The notes beneath the pieces were generated by a model that worked only from the letters and a program-made list of their open reading frames with translations, was not told where the DNA came from and made no database searches. From the NCBI GenBank assembly GCA_029257335.1, contig JARIBV010000121.1, positions 1-57,478 on the forward strand: a stretch of 57,478 nt of DNA, written 5' to 3'. The translations under genes and the position numbers were made by a program. Each line of letters begins with the position of its first letter. Position 1 is the first letter of the stretch. Of this stretch, positions 17,077 through 25,539 are shown piece by piece. The DNA is from Faecousia sp. (lineage in GTDB: Bacteria; Bacillota; Clostridia; Oscillospirales; Oscillospiraceae).

Positions 17077-18051
17077 TTATTTTTCATTGACCACATGGCA
17101 GGCAACCATATGACCGGGAGCACACTCTTTAAGCTCCGGAGGCTGTTCAAAACAAATGGGTTTTGCATGCGCACAGCGGGTGCAGAATTTGCATCCTTTC
17201 GGTGCATTGATTGGGCTGGGAATTTCTCCTTCCAACTTGATCCGCTTGCGTGCTTTCTCCGCCGTGGGATTTGCAATGGGAATGGCAGAGAACAACGCCT
17301 TTGTATATGGGTGCTGAGGATGTTCATAGAGTTCCTTGTTGGAAGCATACTCCATGATCTGTCCCAGGTACATAACCGCCACAGAATCGGAAATATAGCG
17401 TACCATAGAAAGGTCATGGGCAATAAAAACATAAGAAAGTCCGTTCTTTTGCTGCAAATCCAGTAAAAGATTCATAACCTGCGCCTGAATAGAGACATCC
17501 AGTGCGGAGATGGGTTCATCACAGACAATCAGCTCCGGGTTCATGGAAAGCGCACGGGCAATGCCGATGCGCTGACGCTGGCCGCCGGAAAATTCATGGG
17601 GAAACCGATTGGAGTGTTCTTCATTGAGTCCTACGATTTCCAGCAGTTTGATTACCTGTTCCTTCCGCTCCGCCGCAGACATGTGAATGGCTCTGTTGAG
17701 ATCCCAGCCTTCTGAAATCAGCTGGCTCACTGTCATACGGGGATTCAGACAAGCATAGGGATCCTGAAAAATCATCTGAATGCTCCGGGCCAGTTCCTGC
17801 CGGAAATGCTTGCTGCTCTTTCCACTGATATCCTTGCCATTGAGAAGGATCTGTCCTTCCGTGGGATCGTAAATACGGATAAGGGTACGGCCTAATGTGG
17901 ATTTGCCGCATCCGGACTCTCCTACCAGGCCCAGGGTTTTACCCCGTTCCACCTGAATGGATATGCCATCGACTGCCTTAACCACTTTTCCGCCTTTGAT
18001 ATTGAAGTATTTTTTTAGGTCCCGTGTTTCCAGAATGATATCTTTACCCAT
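17077..18051 (-). CDS. oligopeptide/dipeptide ABC transporter ATP-binding protein, OppF/DppF-type (324 aa)
   Basis: An ABC ATPase with Walker A GESGCGKST (residues 43-51), Q-loop MIFQDPYACLNPRM, signature FSGGQRQR, Walker B LIVCDEP and the H-loop FIAHDLS. The C-terminal oligopeptide-transporter extension has four cysteines in CKFCTRCAHAKPIC plus later ones, as in OppF/DppF. It pairs with the upstream ATPase, whose reading frame it overlaps by 8 bp. RBS is AAAGGGGG. Confidence 0.93.
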   Translation of the reverse strand: MGKDIILETRDLKKYFNIKGGKVVKAVDGISIQVERGKTLGLVGESGCGKSTLGRTLIRIYDPTEGQILLNGKDISGKSSKHFRQELARSIQMIFQDPYACLNPRMTVSQLISEGWDLNRAIHMSAAERKEQVIKLLEIVGLNEEHSNRFPHEFSGGQRQRIGIARALSMNPELIVCDEPISALDVSIQAQVMNLLLDLQQKNGLSYVFIAHDLSMVRYISDSVAVMYLGQIMEYASNKELYEHPQHPYTKALFSAIPIANPTAEKARKRIKLEGEIPSPINAPKGCKFCTRCAHAKPICFEQPPELKECAPGHMVACHVVNEK

Positions 18052-19096
18052 GTTTCTTTACCCCCTTTCCTGTAATGGGGTTCACCACATCCAAAGCTTT
18101 GGGATGATAGAGCCAGCAGGAACACCAGTGATCTTCGCCCTCCTGGTCGAATGTCATCGGATAAACCTGATTGCAGGCCTTCATTGCGTAGGGACAACGC
18201 GCTGCAAAGGGGCAGCCCACAGGAGGATGAAACAGGTCCGGAGGCGATCCCAAAATGGGATGGAGCGGCTCTCGATTGCTGGTGTCCTCCGGAGGAATGG
18301 ACTGTAACACGCCCCAGGTATACGGGTGTGCAGGATGCTCAAAAATGTCTTCCGCTCTGCCGTATTCCATGACCTTTCCTGCATACATCACCGCAATGTT
18401 GTCTGCGATGTTTGCAACAACACCCAAATCATGGGTAATCATGATAATAGAGGTATCATATTTCTTTTGGATATCCTTGATGAGATCCAGGATCTGTGCC
18501 TGAATTGTTACATCCAATGCGGTGGTTGGCTCATCGGCAATGAGAAGTTTCGGATTGACTGCCATTGCCAGGGCAATCATGGCTCTCTGGCGCATACCAC
18601 CTGAAAATTCATGGGGGTACTGTTTGAAGCGATCCTCAGGACTGGGAATTCCTGCCAAAGCCAGGGTTTCCAGTGCTATTTTTTTTGCCTCTTCTTTGGT
18701 CTTATTGCCGTATTTCAGGATACCCTCCACAATCTGTTTGCCAATGGTCATGGTAGGGTTCAGACTGGTCATGGGGTCCTGGAAGATCATGCGGATCTCC
18801 TGGGCACGGATCTTCTGCATTTCCTTATCCGACAGCTTCAACAAGTCTCTGCCTTCAAAAAGCACTTCTCCACCCTTATAGATGCCCTTGGGTGCCTCCG
18901 GATTCAGACGAACAATGGACTTTGCGGTAACACTTTTGCCGCAGCCCGATTCTCCCACAATGCCCAGGCTCTTACCACGCTCCAGCTTCAGGCTGACACC
19001 ACGCACTGCCTGCACCTCACCTGCATAAGTACGAAAAGAAAAGGTCAAGTTCCGCACATCCAGCAAGGTATTCGATTTGGTTTGATTGCCTTCCAT
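18044..19096 (-). CDS. oligopeptide/dipeptide ABC transporter ATP-binding protein, OppD/DppD-type (350 aa)
   Basis: Walker A GESGCGKSV near residue 43, Q-loop MIFQDPMTSLNPTM, signature FSGGMRQR, Walker B LLIADEPTTALD and MITHDLGV are all intact. The C-terminal extension has CPFAARCPYAMKAC, as in OppD/DppD. It forms the ATPase heterodimer with the next gene. RBS AGGAGGAA. It begins 17 nt after the permease gene upstream. Confidence 0.93.
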   Translation of the reverse strand: MEGNQTKSNTLLDVRNLTFSFRTYAGEVQAVRGVSLKLERGKSLGIVGESGCGKSVTAKSIVRLNPEAPKGIYKGGEVLFEGRDLLKLSDKEMQKIRAQEIRMIFQDPMTSLNPTMTIGKQIVEGILKYGNKTKEEAKKIALETLALAGIPSPEDRFKQYPHEFSGGMRQRAMIALAMAVNPKLLIADEPTTALDVTIQAQILDLIKDIQKKYDTSIIMITHDLGVVANIADNIAVMYAGKVMEYGRAEDIFEHPAHPYTWGVLQSIPPEDTSNREPLHPILGSPPDLFHPPVGCPFAARCPYAMKACNQVYPMTFDQEGEDHWCSCWLYHPKALDVVNPITGKGVKKHG

Positions 19097-19113
19097 ATTC
19101 CTTTCCTCCTGTG

Positions 19114-20073
19114 TTACTGTCTCATTCTGGGGTCCAGTGCATCCCGCAGACCGTCACCCATCAGATTGAAGCAAAGCATTGTAATACAGATGAGCAGAGC
19201 GGGGAAAATCAGCTGATACGGATAGGACAGCAGCTGATTTGCACCGTCGCTGGCCAGGGTACCCCAGCTAGCCAAAGGAAGAGGAATACCCAAACCGATA
19301 TAGCTGAGGAAGGATTCAGAAAAAATAGCGCCGGGGATCACATTTGCCATGGAAATAATGATGGGGCTCATGGAATTCGGCAGCAAATGCTTCATAATGA
19401 TCCACAAGCTGCCTGCTCCCATAGTGCGGCTGGCCATAACAAACTCGGATTCCTTCAGTGCAAATACCTGCCCACGGAACAGACGGGCCATACCGATCCA
19501 GCCTGTGGCCGCAATGGCAATGATAATCGGGAACACACCAGGCTTCATCACCAGGACCAGCAGCACCACCCACAGCATCTGAGGAATGGATGCAACCAGC
19601 TCACAAAAGCGCATCATCAGATTGTCCGCCACACCGCCGAAATAACCGGATATACCGCCGTACAAGATGCCGATGGTACCATTCAGAATGGCCACAATAA
19701 ATGCAATGGCCAGGCTCACACGGGCGCCCATCCAGCAGCGGGTAAAAATATCCCGGCCCAGATCATCTGTGCCAAACAAGTGCTCCATGCTGGGCCCCTG
19801 ATTGGTGCAGAAAGGGTCCTGTTCATCATAAGCATATCTGCTGAACATTGGCTGGAAAATTGCCATTAAAATCACAATCAGAAGAAGGATGGCCGATACC
19901 ATGGCCACAGGATTGGCCTTGAAACGACGCCAGGCATCACTCCAATAGCTCAGAGACGGACGGGTCATTTTATCCGCATCCGTATAAGCAGAATCATCCT
20001 TTTGAAAGAGATCATCTGTGAGCTGCACTTTTTTCTCCTCTAAAGGAGCTGTTTCGAGAACTTTTCCTTTCAT
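19114..20073 (-). CDS. peptide ABC transporter permease, OppC/DppC-type (319 aa)
   Basis: After a charged cytoplasmic N-terminus comes the WRRFKANPVAMVSA opening of OppC_N and six predicted membrane segments. The EAA loop is seen in EFVMASRTMGAGSLWIIMKH, and the family-typical HLFGTDDLGRDIFTR lies in the first external loop. The start at 20073 has a strong AAAGGAGGAG; an upstream ATG at 20130 would run into the preceding gene and lacks an RBS. It forms the channel with the OppB/DppB-type protein. Confidence 0.92.
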   Translation of the reverse strand: MKGKVLETAPLEEKKVQLTDDLFQKDDSAYTDADKMTRPSLSYWSDAWRRFKANPVAMVSAILLLIVILMAIFQPMFSRYAYDEQDPFCTNQGPSMEHLFGTDDLGRDIFTRCWMGARVSLAIAFIVAILNGTIGILYGGISGYFGGVADNLMMRFCELVASIPQMLWVVLLVLVMKPGVFPIIIAIAATGWIGMARLFRGQVFALKESEFVMASRTMGAGSLWIIMKHLLPNSMSPIIISMANVIPGAIFSESFLSYIGLGIPLPLASWGTLASDGANQLLSYPYQLIFPALLICITMLCFNLMGDGLRDALDPRMRQ

Positions 20074-20086
20074 CTTTTCTCCTCCT

Positions 20087-21007
20087 TTACCCTGCAATGC
20101 GGATACGAGGATCCACAAGACCGTATACAATATCCACCAGGAAATAGCAAATAACCGAGATAAAGGAGAAGATAATGGTAAGACCCATAATCATGGTGTA
20201 ATCCGAATTCTGAATGGCCAGAATCATAGACTGGCCGATTCCGGGAACATTGAAAATCTTCTCAATTACGAAGTTACCGGTCAAAACACCGGCACACATG
20301 GGTCCAAGAGAAGTAACCAGAGGCAGGAAGGAGTTGCGCAGCATATGCTTGCGAACAATTTCCGACTGGCTCAGTCCTTTGCTCTTTGCCGTATAGATGT
20401 AATCCTGTCCCATGGTATCCAGCATACTGGTCCGAAGCATACGGGCATAGTGTGCAATATTGGTAAATGCTGCTGCCGCAATGGGAAGGATTGCAAATTG
20501 CCAGCCTCTCCAGCCCTGAATGGGGAACAGCTTCATATCTACCGCAAAGAACTTCTGAATCAGGGAGCCAAATACGAAGTTCGGGATGGACACACCCAAA
20601 ATCGCCAATATAATGACGAGATAATCCACCGGACCTTTATTTTTCAGTGCCGCCACCGCTCCCAGCAAAGAGCCGATCAGACAGCCGATCAAAACACCGC
20701 CAAAACCAACAATGGCCGAGACCGGCATTCCACTGGCTACCTCCCCCACCACAGACATCCCTTTGTACTTCATGGACATTCCAAAATCCAGGTGCAACAG
20801 GTTGTTCATGTAAATGAGATATTGTTCCCATACCGGCTTATCCAGTCCCAACTTCTCTTCCAGTGCTACCCGCACGCTTTCCGGGGTATCTCTGGACAGT
20901 TCAAACGGTTGTCCCGGAATTGCATGCATTAAGAAAAAAGTCACAGTTGCAACCAAGAACAGTGTCACCAGCATAGATAAGAATCGTTTGACCGTATAGC
21001 GTAGCAT
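20087..21007 (-). CDS. peptide ABC transporter permease, OppB/DppB-type (306 aa)
   Basis: The N-terminus MLRYTVKRFLSMLVTLF is the usual OppB/DppB start, followed by FFLMHAIPGQPF, the DKPVWEQYLIYMNNLLHLDFG external segment, six membrane spans, and the EAA-loop region DYIYTAKSKGLSQSEIVRKH. It ends with VDIVYGLVDPRIR. I use the ATG at 21007 (RBS GGAGGGAGC, 8 nt) rather than 21052. It is the first gene of the 12-gene peptide operon, about 105 nt from the predicted transcription start. Confidence 0.92.
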   Translation of the reverse strand: MLRYTVKRFLSMLVTLFLVATVTFFLMHAIPGQPFELSRDTPESVRVALEEKLGLDKPVWEQYLIYMNNLLHLDFGMSMKYKGMSVVGEVASGMPVSAIVGFGGVLIGCLIGSLLGAVAALKNKGPVDYLVIILAILGVSIPNFVFGSLIQKFFAVDMKLFPIQGWRGWQFAILPIAAAAFTNIAHYARMLRTSMLDTMGQDYIYTAKSKGLSQSEIVRKHMLRNSFLPLVTSLGPMCAGVLTGNFVIEKIFNVPGIGQSMILAIQNSDYTMIMGLTIIFSFISVICYFLVDIVYGLVDPRIRIAG

Positions 21008-21119
21008 CTCTCTGCTCCCTCCGTTTTTTCTTTCGTTTTGGTTTGCTTGCACAAATATAATTCCCGTTTTTGTTTAATGTGCATATTGCTTTCTTTTCTT
21101 CGCTCCCTTATCTTGTTTA

Positions 21120-21148
21120 ATACTACCACTGTTTTTTGTTTGTGTCAA
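21120..21148 (-). promoter_or_regulatory. promoter of the peptide uptake/hydrolysis operon
   Basis: On the minus strand a perfect TTGACA (21148-21143) and TAGTAT (21125-21120) are 17 bp apart. This is the only strong promoter seen upstream of the twelve genes. Confidence 0.75.
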
Positions 21149-21182
21149 GAATATTTTATTGCACATTTATTTTTTTATACTG

Positions 21183-21211
21183 TTGACAAGTTTTCATTAT
21201 AATGATAATAT
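21183..21211 (+). promoter_or_regulatory. candidate promoter of the PAS-HTH regulator
   Basis: A perfect TTGACA (21183-21188) and TAATAT (21206-21211) are 17 bp apart and face the opposite way to the operon promoter. The regulator start is about 330 bp downstream, so a second, closer promoter is possible. Confidence 0.5.
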
Positions 21212-21548
21212 TTTTCATAAGGATGCAAATCGTGTAATGTTTCCTGTTCTGAACAAAGCCCGGCTTCCGTCCGGAAATCCAGAAATTTCCAGCAAGCAGA
21301 TCATGTTTTTTCCCCTCCGCAGATTTGCGGAACGATAGTTTTCTATGGATTTATCAGATATGTGTTTTACTTTCGACTACTCATATGATATATTGAAGGC
21401 ATCGAAAAACATCTATATGTGTTCCTTGATTCCTTGATATATGGGCTGCATTCCTGTATTGAAGCCTATATCTGGCGCGAAGTTAATTCTGTTGCATCTG
21501 AAAATCATTTTCAATTTTATCGTTCATTATTTTAGGGAGATATGTGTT

Positions 21549-22229
21549 ATGTACGATTTTGAAAAAATTGCAGCATTGCTGCCATTCTTTCGTCAGGCCT
21601 TCGATCCTGATGCTGAAATCCTGCTTTGTGATACCAAGGAAATTCTTTATGCAGAGCATCCTCTTACAGAGCGTACCAAACCCGGGAATCCCATCGGTGA
21701 CATGGAGCGTTCCTTCATCTCGGAAGGCACCTATAAAACCCAGGACAGTGTCCTCAATTATCGAGCTCTGTCCCCTTCTCGTGAGCGTCTTCGGGCATCT
21801 ACCTATTTCATTAAAAACGATGCCGGAGAACTGGAGGGCTTTCTGACTGTCAATCTGCAAATTGAACAGCTGCTGAAGGTACGCGATGTGGTGGACTATC
21901 TAATCAACGGAACCCCCTCCTCCACTGCGGGCGCTCATACCCCGCGGTCCGGTCGCTCTGCCAAAAACCGGCATACCTCTTCCCTGCCAATCAGTCGTTA
22001 TGAAGGAGTCAATGTTTCCATTCAGGACATTATCCAATCGGTGCTTGATGAATTTTTAGCTTCCTTCGGAATCCCGGCAGACCGTCTTACAGCGGCAGAA
22101 CGGATTCAAATTGTCTGTGAATTGGACCGGCGAGGGGTATTTCTGGTAAAGGGCTCTATTGCAGAAGTCGCACAGCGCCTCAACTGTTCTGAGGCCACCA
22201 TTTACCGATATTTGCAGCAGCTGCCCTGA
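21549..22229 (+). CDS. YheO/DauR-like PAS-HTH transcriptional regulator (226 aa)
   Basis: The N-terminal 115 residues match the YheO-like PAS sensor domain (FEKIAALLPFFRQAFDPDAE, then GFLTVNLQIEQL). The C-terminal 60 residues are the HTH_22 DNA-binding domain (LTAAERIQIVCELDRRG, then GSIAEVAQRLNCSEATIYRY). DauR, a characterised member, senses an amino-acid signal and represses a catabolic operon. Divergent placement makes it the likely regulator of the peptide operon, probably responding to an amino acid or dipeptide (inference). The ATG at 21549 has AGGGAGAT at 8 nt; the extra upstream codons look non-coding. Confidence 0.85.
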   Translation: MYDFEKIAALLPFFRQAFDPDAEILLCDTKEILYAEHPLTERTKPGNPIGDMERSFISEGTYKTQDSVLNYRALSPSRERLRASTYFIKNDAGELEGFLTVNLQIEQLLKVRDVVDYLINGTPSSTAGAHTPRSGRSAKNRHTSSLPISRYEGVNVSIQDIIQSVLDEFLASFGIPADRLTAAERIQIVCELDRRGVFLVKGSIAEVAQRLNCSEATIYRYLQQLP

Positions 22230-22287
22230 TTCCCTGTTATTCCCCAAGAAAAACATCTGAATATCCCTATTAAGGAGGCCATTTGTC

Positions 22288-23385
22288 ATGAATCAGGATC
22301 ATGTACTGACTGCCCTTCGGAACGCCGGATATGCAGCACGATCTCTCACTGCCATTCAGGAGGGGTCTAATCACGATGTGTTCGACGTTGTCATGGAGGA
22401 CGGTTCCTCAGCCATCTGCAAGTTTGCTAAGGTGCGGGAAACCGAGCGTGGCATTACTGCGGAAAATCGGGACACGCTTTTCGGCGGCCGTCTCTCTCTG
22501 GAGAGAGAATCCTACCTTCTTTCCCTGGCCCGGAATGCAGGCGGGCTTCCGGCCCCGGAAATCTACGGAGCTTATGATTCTCCCATGGGTAAATATATCC
22601 TTATGGAGAAGTGTCCCGGCATCTCCTTTACCCAGTGGCAGGAACAGCAGGGCTACCGTTTAGAGCCTTATCTGGAAAGTTTGCGGGCTTTGGGCCGAGA
22701 TTTCGGCAAACTTCACCGCTCTGTGTCCTTCCCATCCTTTGGCGATATCATTGATAAAGACTGCATTGAACCGGGCTGGGCCAACTTTGCAGACCGATTC
22801 GGTGCAGTTGTGGAAATGCGTATTGCACGGGGTGTCAAAAAAGGAACCTTCTCCGAGAAGGAAGCGGAAACAATTCGTGATTTCTTCCAGCGTCAGTTCC
22901 ATGCCCTGCGTCCCGGGTTGGAGACGGACAAATGCCGCCCGGTTATGGTCTTTACCGATATGCACGGACGCAACTATTTTGTAGACCAAAAGGGAATTCC
23001 CAGCGGCTATTTCGATCTGGAATCCTCTCAGGCCGCTCCGGCCGCTTTGGAGTTTTATGGATTCCGCTTTTTCCTGTTCAATTTTTATGATGCCGAAACA
23101 TTCCCAAAAGCAGAAGCCGCCTTCTTCCAGGGATACCGGGAAGCCAATGGTCCCTGTATGCCCCAAACCCCGGAGGATGAAACTTTGATTCAGCTCTTAT
23201 CCGGCTGTCGTCTGCTGGAGCTCAGTGAATCCTATTGGGGGGTTGTGGACTCCATTCGCGGCACCTGGGGGCAGCGAATGAAGGAACTGCTGTTTCGGTA
23301 TATGGAAACCGGCACCATTGACTATCCCGCACTGGGTGCAATGTGGCGTGAGCGAGATGGTCAGCCCCTGCATCCCAAGGCATAA
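22288..23385 (+). CDS. aminoglycoside phosphotransferase-fold kinase (365 aa)
   Basis: An APH/choline-kinase-like protein. The nucleotide-binding N-lobe includes IQEGSNHDVFDVVMEDG and an AICKFA lysine; the hinge is YILMEKCPG. The catalytic and metal motifs are FTDMHGRNYF (D and N) and YFDLE (the DxE/DFE equivalent). Such enzymes phosphorylate a small hydroxylated molecule; the substrate is not evident and resistance should not be assumed. It follows the regulator by 58 nt with a strong TAAGGAGG RBS and is closed by its own terminator. Confidence 0.8.
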   Translation: MNQDHVLTALRNAGYAARSLTAIQEGSNHDVFDVVMEDGSSAICKFAKVRETERGITAENRDTLFGGRLSLERESYLLSLARNAGGLPAPEIYGAYDSPMGKYILMEKCPGISFTQWQEQQGYRLEPYLESLRALGRDFGKLHRSVSFPSFGDIIDKDCIEPGWANFADRFGAVVEMRIARGVKKGTFSEKEAETIRDFFQRQFHALRPGLETDKCRPVMVFTDMHGRNYFVDQKGIPSGYFDLESSQAAPAALEFYGFRFFLFNFYDAETFPKAEAAFFQGYREANGPCMPQTPEDETLIQLLSGCRLLELSESYWGVVDSIRGTWGQRMKELLFRYMETGTIDYPALGAMWRERDGQPLHPKA

Positions 23386-23390
23386 CAAAA

Positions 23391-23420
23391 AATGCCTCCC
23401 CCACTGGGAGGCATTTTCTT
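23391..23420 (+). terminator. terminator after the APH-fold kinase gene
   Basis: AATGCCTCCC (23391-23400) and GGGAGGCATT (23406-23415) form a 10-bp perfect stem with a 5-nt loop, followed by TTCTTT. It lies 5 nt past the stop codon. Confidence 0.88.
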
Positions 23421-23473
23421 TCACCATAAGGCGGAGCCATCCGCCCCGTTTTCATACAGAAAGGAAACATGCC

Positions 23474-24442
23474 ATGTCTGATCTTTTTGGGTATGTGGGT
23501 ACCTATTCCTCCTCGGAAGCTCCGGGTACCTATCGTTTTACATTGGACACAAACACCGGTATTCTCAGCAATGCGCAGCTTGTATATGCCCAGACCAACA
23601 CAAAATATTCCGCTTGGTGCGGCGGCCTTCTGGCCACTCTGACAGAAATGAACGGCAAAGCAGGACTTGCTCTGATCGACACCGCATCCATTCAGGGCTC
23701 GGTGCCGGATCGGGTTCTGACAGAGAATGTCACCTCCTGCTTTCTCACCTGGCACAGGGGGTGTATCTATACCGCCAACTATCACGACGGACATGTTCTG
23801 ATTTATCAGGTGCATGAGGGAAAGCTCAAGCAAATGCGTCGGATTTTTGTGGAAAAGGAAGCCGGTTGCCATCAGGTTCTGTTTCATGACCATTTTCTTC
23901 TGGTCCCCTGTCTGTGCCTGGATCAAATCCGTATTTTTGATCTGGATCGGGAGGATGCACCGGTAAAGCAGCTGGAGTTTCCTGCCGGTACCGGCCCTCG
24001 TCACGGCGTTTTTAATGCAGACCACACCAGATTTTATCTGGTCAGTGAAACAAGCAATGAGCTTTTCACCTATCGGGTGGATGGGCTGGAGTTCACCTTG
24101 GACCATGTGTGTCCGCTTTTGCCGGAAGGAGCGTTTCCCCATGCCCAGGCTGCCGCCATCCGACTGTCCGCAGACGAAAAAACACTCTATCTTTCCGTGC
24201 GAGGTGCGAATCTCATTGTGGTGGTTCAGGTCTCGGGAGATTCCCCGCACATTCTTCAGCATATGGACTCTCACGGATGCGATCCCTGGGATCTGGCACT
24301 GGTTCCAGGCTGCCCATTTCTTCTGTGTTCCAATCGAACATCCAACGAAATTCTGTGTTTTTCTTTGGCACAGGACGGTACTATTTTGCAAAAACTGAGT
24401 GCACTTTCCGTTCCTCAATGTGTTGGAATCTCCTTAGAATGA
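23474..24442 (+). CDS. lactonase-family beta-propeller protein (322 aa)
   Basis: A seven-bladed propeller of the 6-phosphogluconolactonase/YbhE family (PF10282). It begins LFGYVGTYSSSEAPGTYRF and shows the family repeats, including GTGPRHGVFN near residue 175, HAQAAAIRLSADEKTLYLSVRG and GCDPWDLALVPG. It would open a sugar-acid lactone, or it may have another activity of the family. No pentose-phosphate gene is adjacent. The start follows AAAGGAAAC; it is read after the kinase terminator, so it may depend on read-through or an unseen promoter. Confidence 0.83.
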   Translation: MSDLFGYVGTYSSSEAPGTYRFTLDTNTGILSNAQLVYAQTNTKYSAWCGGLLATLTEMNGKAGLALIDTASIQGSVPDRVLTENVTSCFLTWHRGCIYTANYHDGHVLIYQVHEGKLKQMRRIFVEKEAGCHQVLFHDHFLLVPCLCLDQIRIFDLDREDAPVKQLEFPAGTGPRHGVFNADHTRFYLVSETSNELFTYRVDGLEFTLDHVCPLLPEGAFPHAQAAAIRLSADEKTLYLSVRGANLIVVVQVSGDSPHILQHMDSHGCDPWDLALVPGCPFLLCSNRTSNEILCFSLAQDGTILQKLSALSVPQCVGISLE

Positions 24443-24485
24443 TAAAATTTTCACATTCGTTTGTACACTTTTGTTGCATCAAAAT

Positions 24486-24534
24486 AAAAGCCCGCTATAT
24501 TATTCTGATATATAGCGGGCTTTTATTTGTTTTT
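24486..24534 (+). terminator. terminator after the lactonase gene
   Basis: AAAAGCCCGCTATA pairs with TATAGCGGGCTTTT (24511-24524) in a long stem followed by ATTTGTTTTT. The loop is about 10 nt. Confidence 0.9.
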
Positions 24535-24560
24535 AACGAGATTTTCTAACTAATTGATAC

Positions 24561-24590
24561 AAAAATAATTTGTGAATTATTTTTTCTTTT
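24561..24590 (+). other. all-AT hairpin with T-rich tail upstream of yitT-1
   Basis: AAAAATAATT (24561-24570) and AATTATTTTT (24575-24584) form a 10-bp stem without G or C, followed by TTCTTTT. It could be a weak second terminator or a melting-prone site; it is close to the origin. Confidence 0.4.
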
Positions 24591-24669
24591 TAGGGGGTGC
24601 AATTTTATTTCTTATACTGTATAATAAATTATTATTAGTCTTCTCATTTTTTATAAGGAGGTCTCCACC

Positions 24670-25539
24670 GTGAAACAATCTACAAAATCCATTATACGGG
24701 ACTACTGCCTGATCATCCTTGGAAGTTTATTGGTGGCTGTTGCGGTCCACTTTTTCATGGCTCCTTCCAATATTGTTCTGGGCAGTGTCACCGGCCTTGC
24801 AGTCATTTTGATCAACTTTATTCCCGTGTCTCTTTCCGTCATGACCCTGATACTGAATATCTGTTTTCTCATAATCGGTTTTCTCTTTTTTGGAAAAGAA
24901 TTCGGATTAAAAACAGTATGCAGCGCCATTTTACAGCCTGTTTTTCTGTTTGTATTCGAGCAGCTTTTTCCGAATTTTTCCTCTCTTACCAACGATATGG
25001 TTTTAGACACTCTTTGCTGTGTCATCATCATCGGTATCGGCATTGTGATGCTGTTCAATGCCAATGCTTCCTCCGGCGGACTGGATGTTCTGGCAAAGGT
25101 GCTCAATAAATATGTTCACCTGGATGTGGGAAAGGGCGTCGCATTGCTGGGCATTATAACGGTGCTGTGCAGCATCTTCGTTTATGATTCCAAAACCGTG
25201 GTGATCGGCATTCTCGGCACCTACTTCAGCGGTCTGGTGATTGACGCATACATCAGTAATTCTTCTCAAAAAAAGCAGGTATGCATTTTAACGGACAAGG
25301 AAGACGAACTGACGGATTATATCAACCGTGTACTCAATCGTGGTGCAACCCTTTATGATGCCCAGGGTGCTTACGGCCGAAAGGAACGCCATGCCGTCGT
25401 CTCCATTTTGACCAACAGCGAATACGGACAACTGATGGAACACATTCACAAGGTCCATCCCGAAGCATTTGTAAGCGTCAGTACCATCAATGAGGTGGTT
25501 GGCGACTGGAATACATCGGAAAGGCTGAAGGAGAAGTAA
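24670..25539 (+). CDS. YitT family membrane protein, DUF161-DUF2179 (289 aa)
   Basis: Five to six membrane segments fill residues 10-190 (DUF161/YitT_membrane; note GLAVILINFIPV and ASSGGLDVLAKVLNKY). They are followed by a soluble C-terminal DUF2179 domain (VCILTDKEDELTDYINR, then RKERHAVVSILTNSEYG). The function of YitT proteins is not settled. GTG is the start, set by ATAAGGAGG at 8 nt. A paralogue lies at 53701-54621. It is the last gene before the origin spacer. Confidence 0.85.
   Translation: MKQSTKSIIRDYCLIILGSLLVAVAVHFFMAPSNIVLGSVTGLAVILINFIPVSLSVMTLILNICFLIIGFLFFGKEFGLKTVCSAILQPVFLFVFEQLFPNFSSLTNDMVLDTLCCVIIIGIGIVMLFNANASSGGLDVLAKVLNKYVHLDVGKGVALLGIITVLCSIFVYDSKTVVIGILGTYFSGLVIDAYISNSSQKKQVCILTDKEDELTDYINRVLNRGATLYDAQGAYGRKERHAVVSILTNSEYGQLMEHIHKVHPEAFVSVSTINEVVGDWNTSERLKEK

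Larger units (their letters stand above)
21008..21548. other. divergent control region between the peptide operon and its regulator
   Basis: This 0.54-kb stretch holds no gene. It has two back-to-back promoters (21120-21148 on minus, 21183-21211 on plus) separated by a 34-bp AT-rich segment. A short inverted repeat, TCCGCAGATTTGCGGA, lies near 21317. The long plus-strand leader (over 300 nt) is otherwise unexplained. The layout suggests that the regulator controls both directions. Confidence 0.6.

Noticed and set aside
22288..23385. Antibiotic-resistance aminoglycoside phosphotransferase
   Set aside because: The APH fold is shared by many metabolic kinases; no resistance-specific features or mobile context are present.
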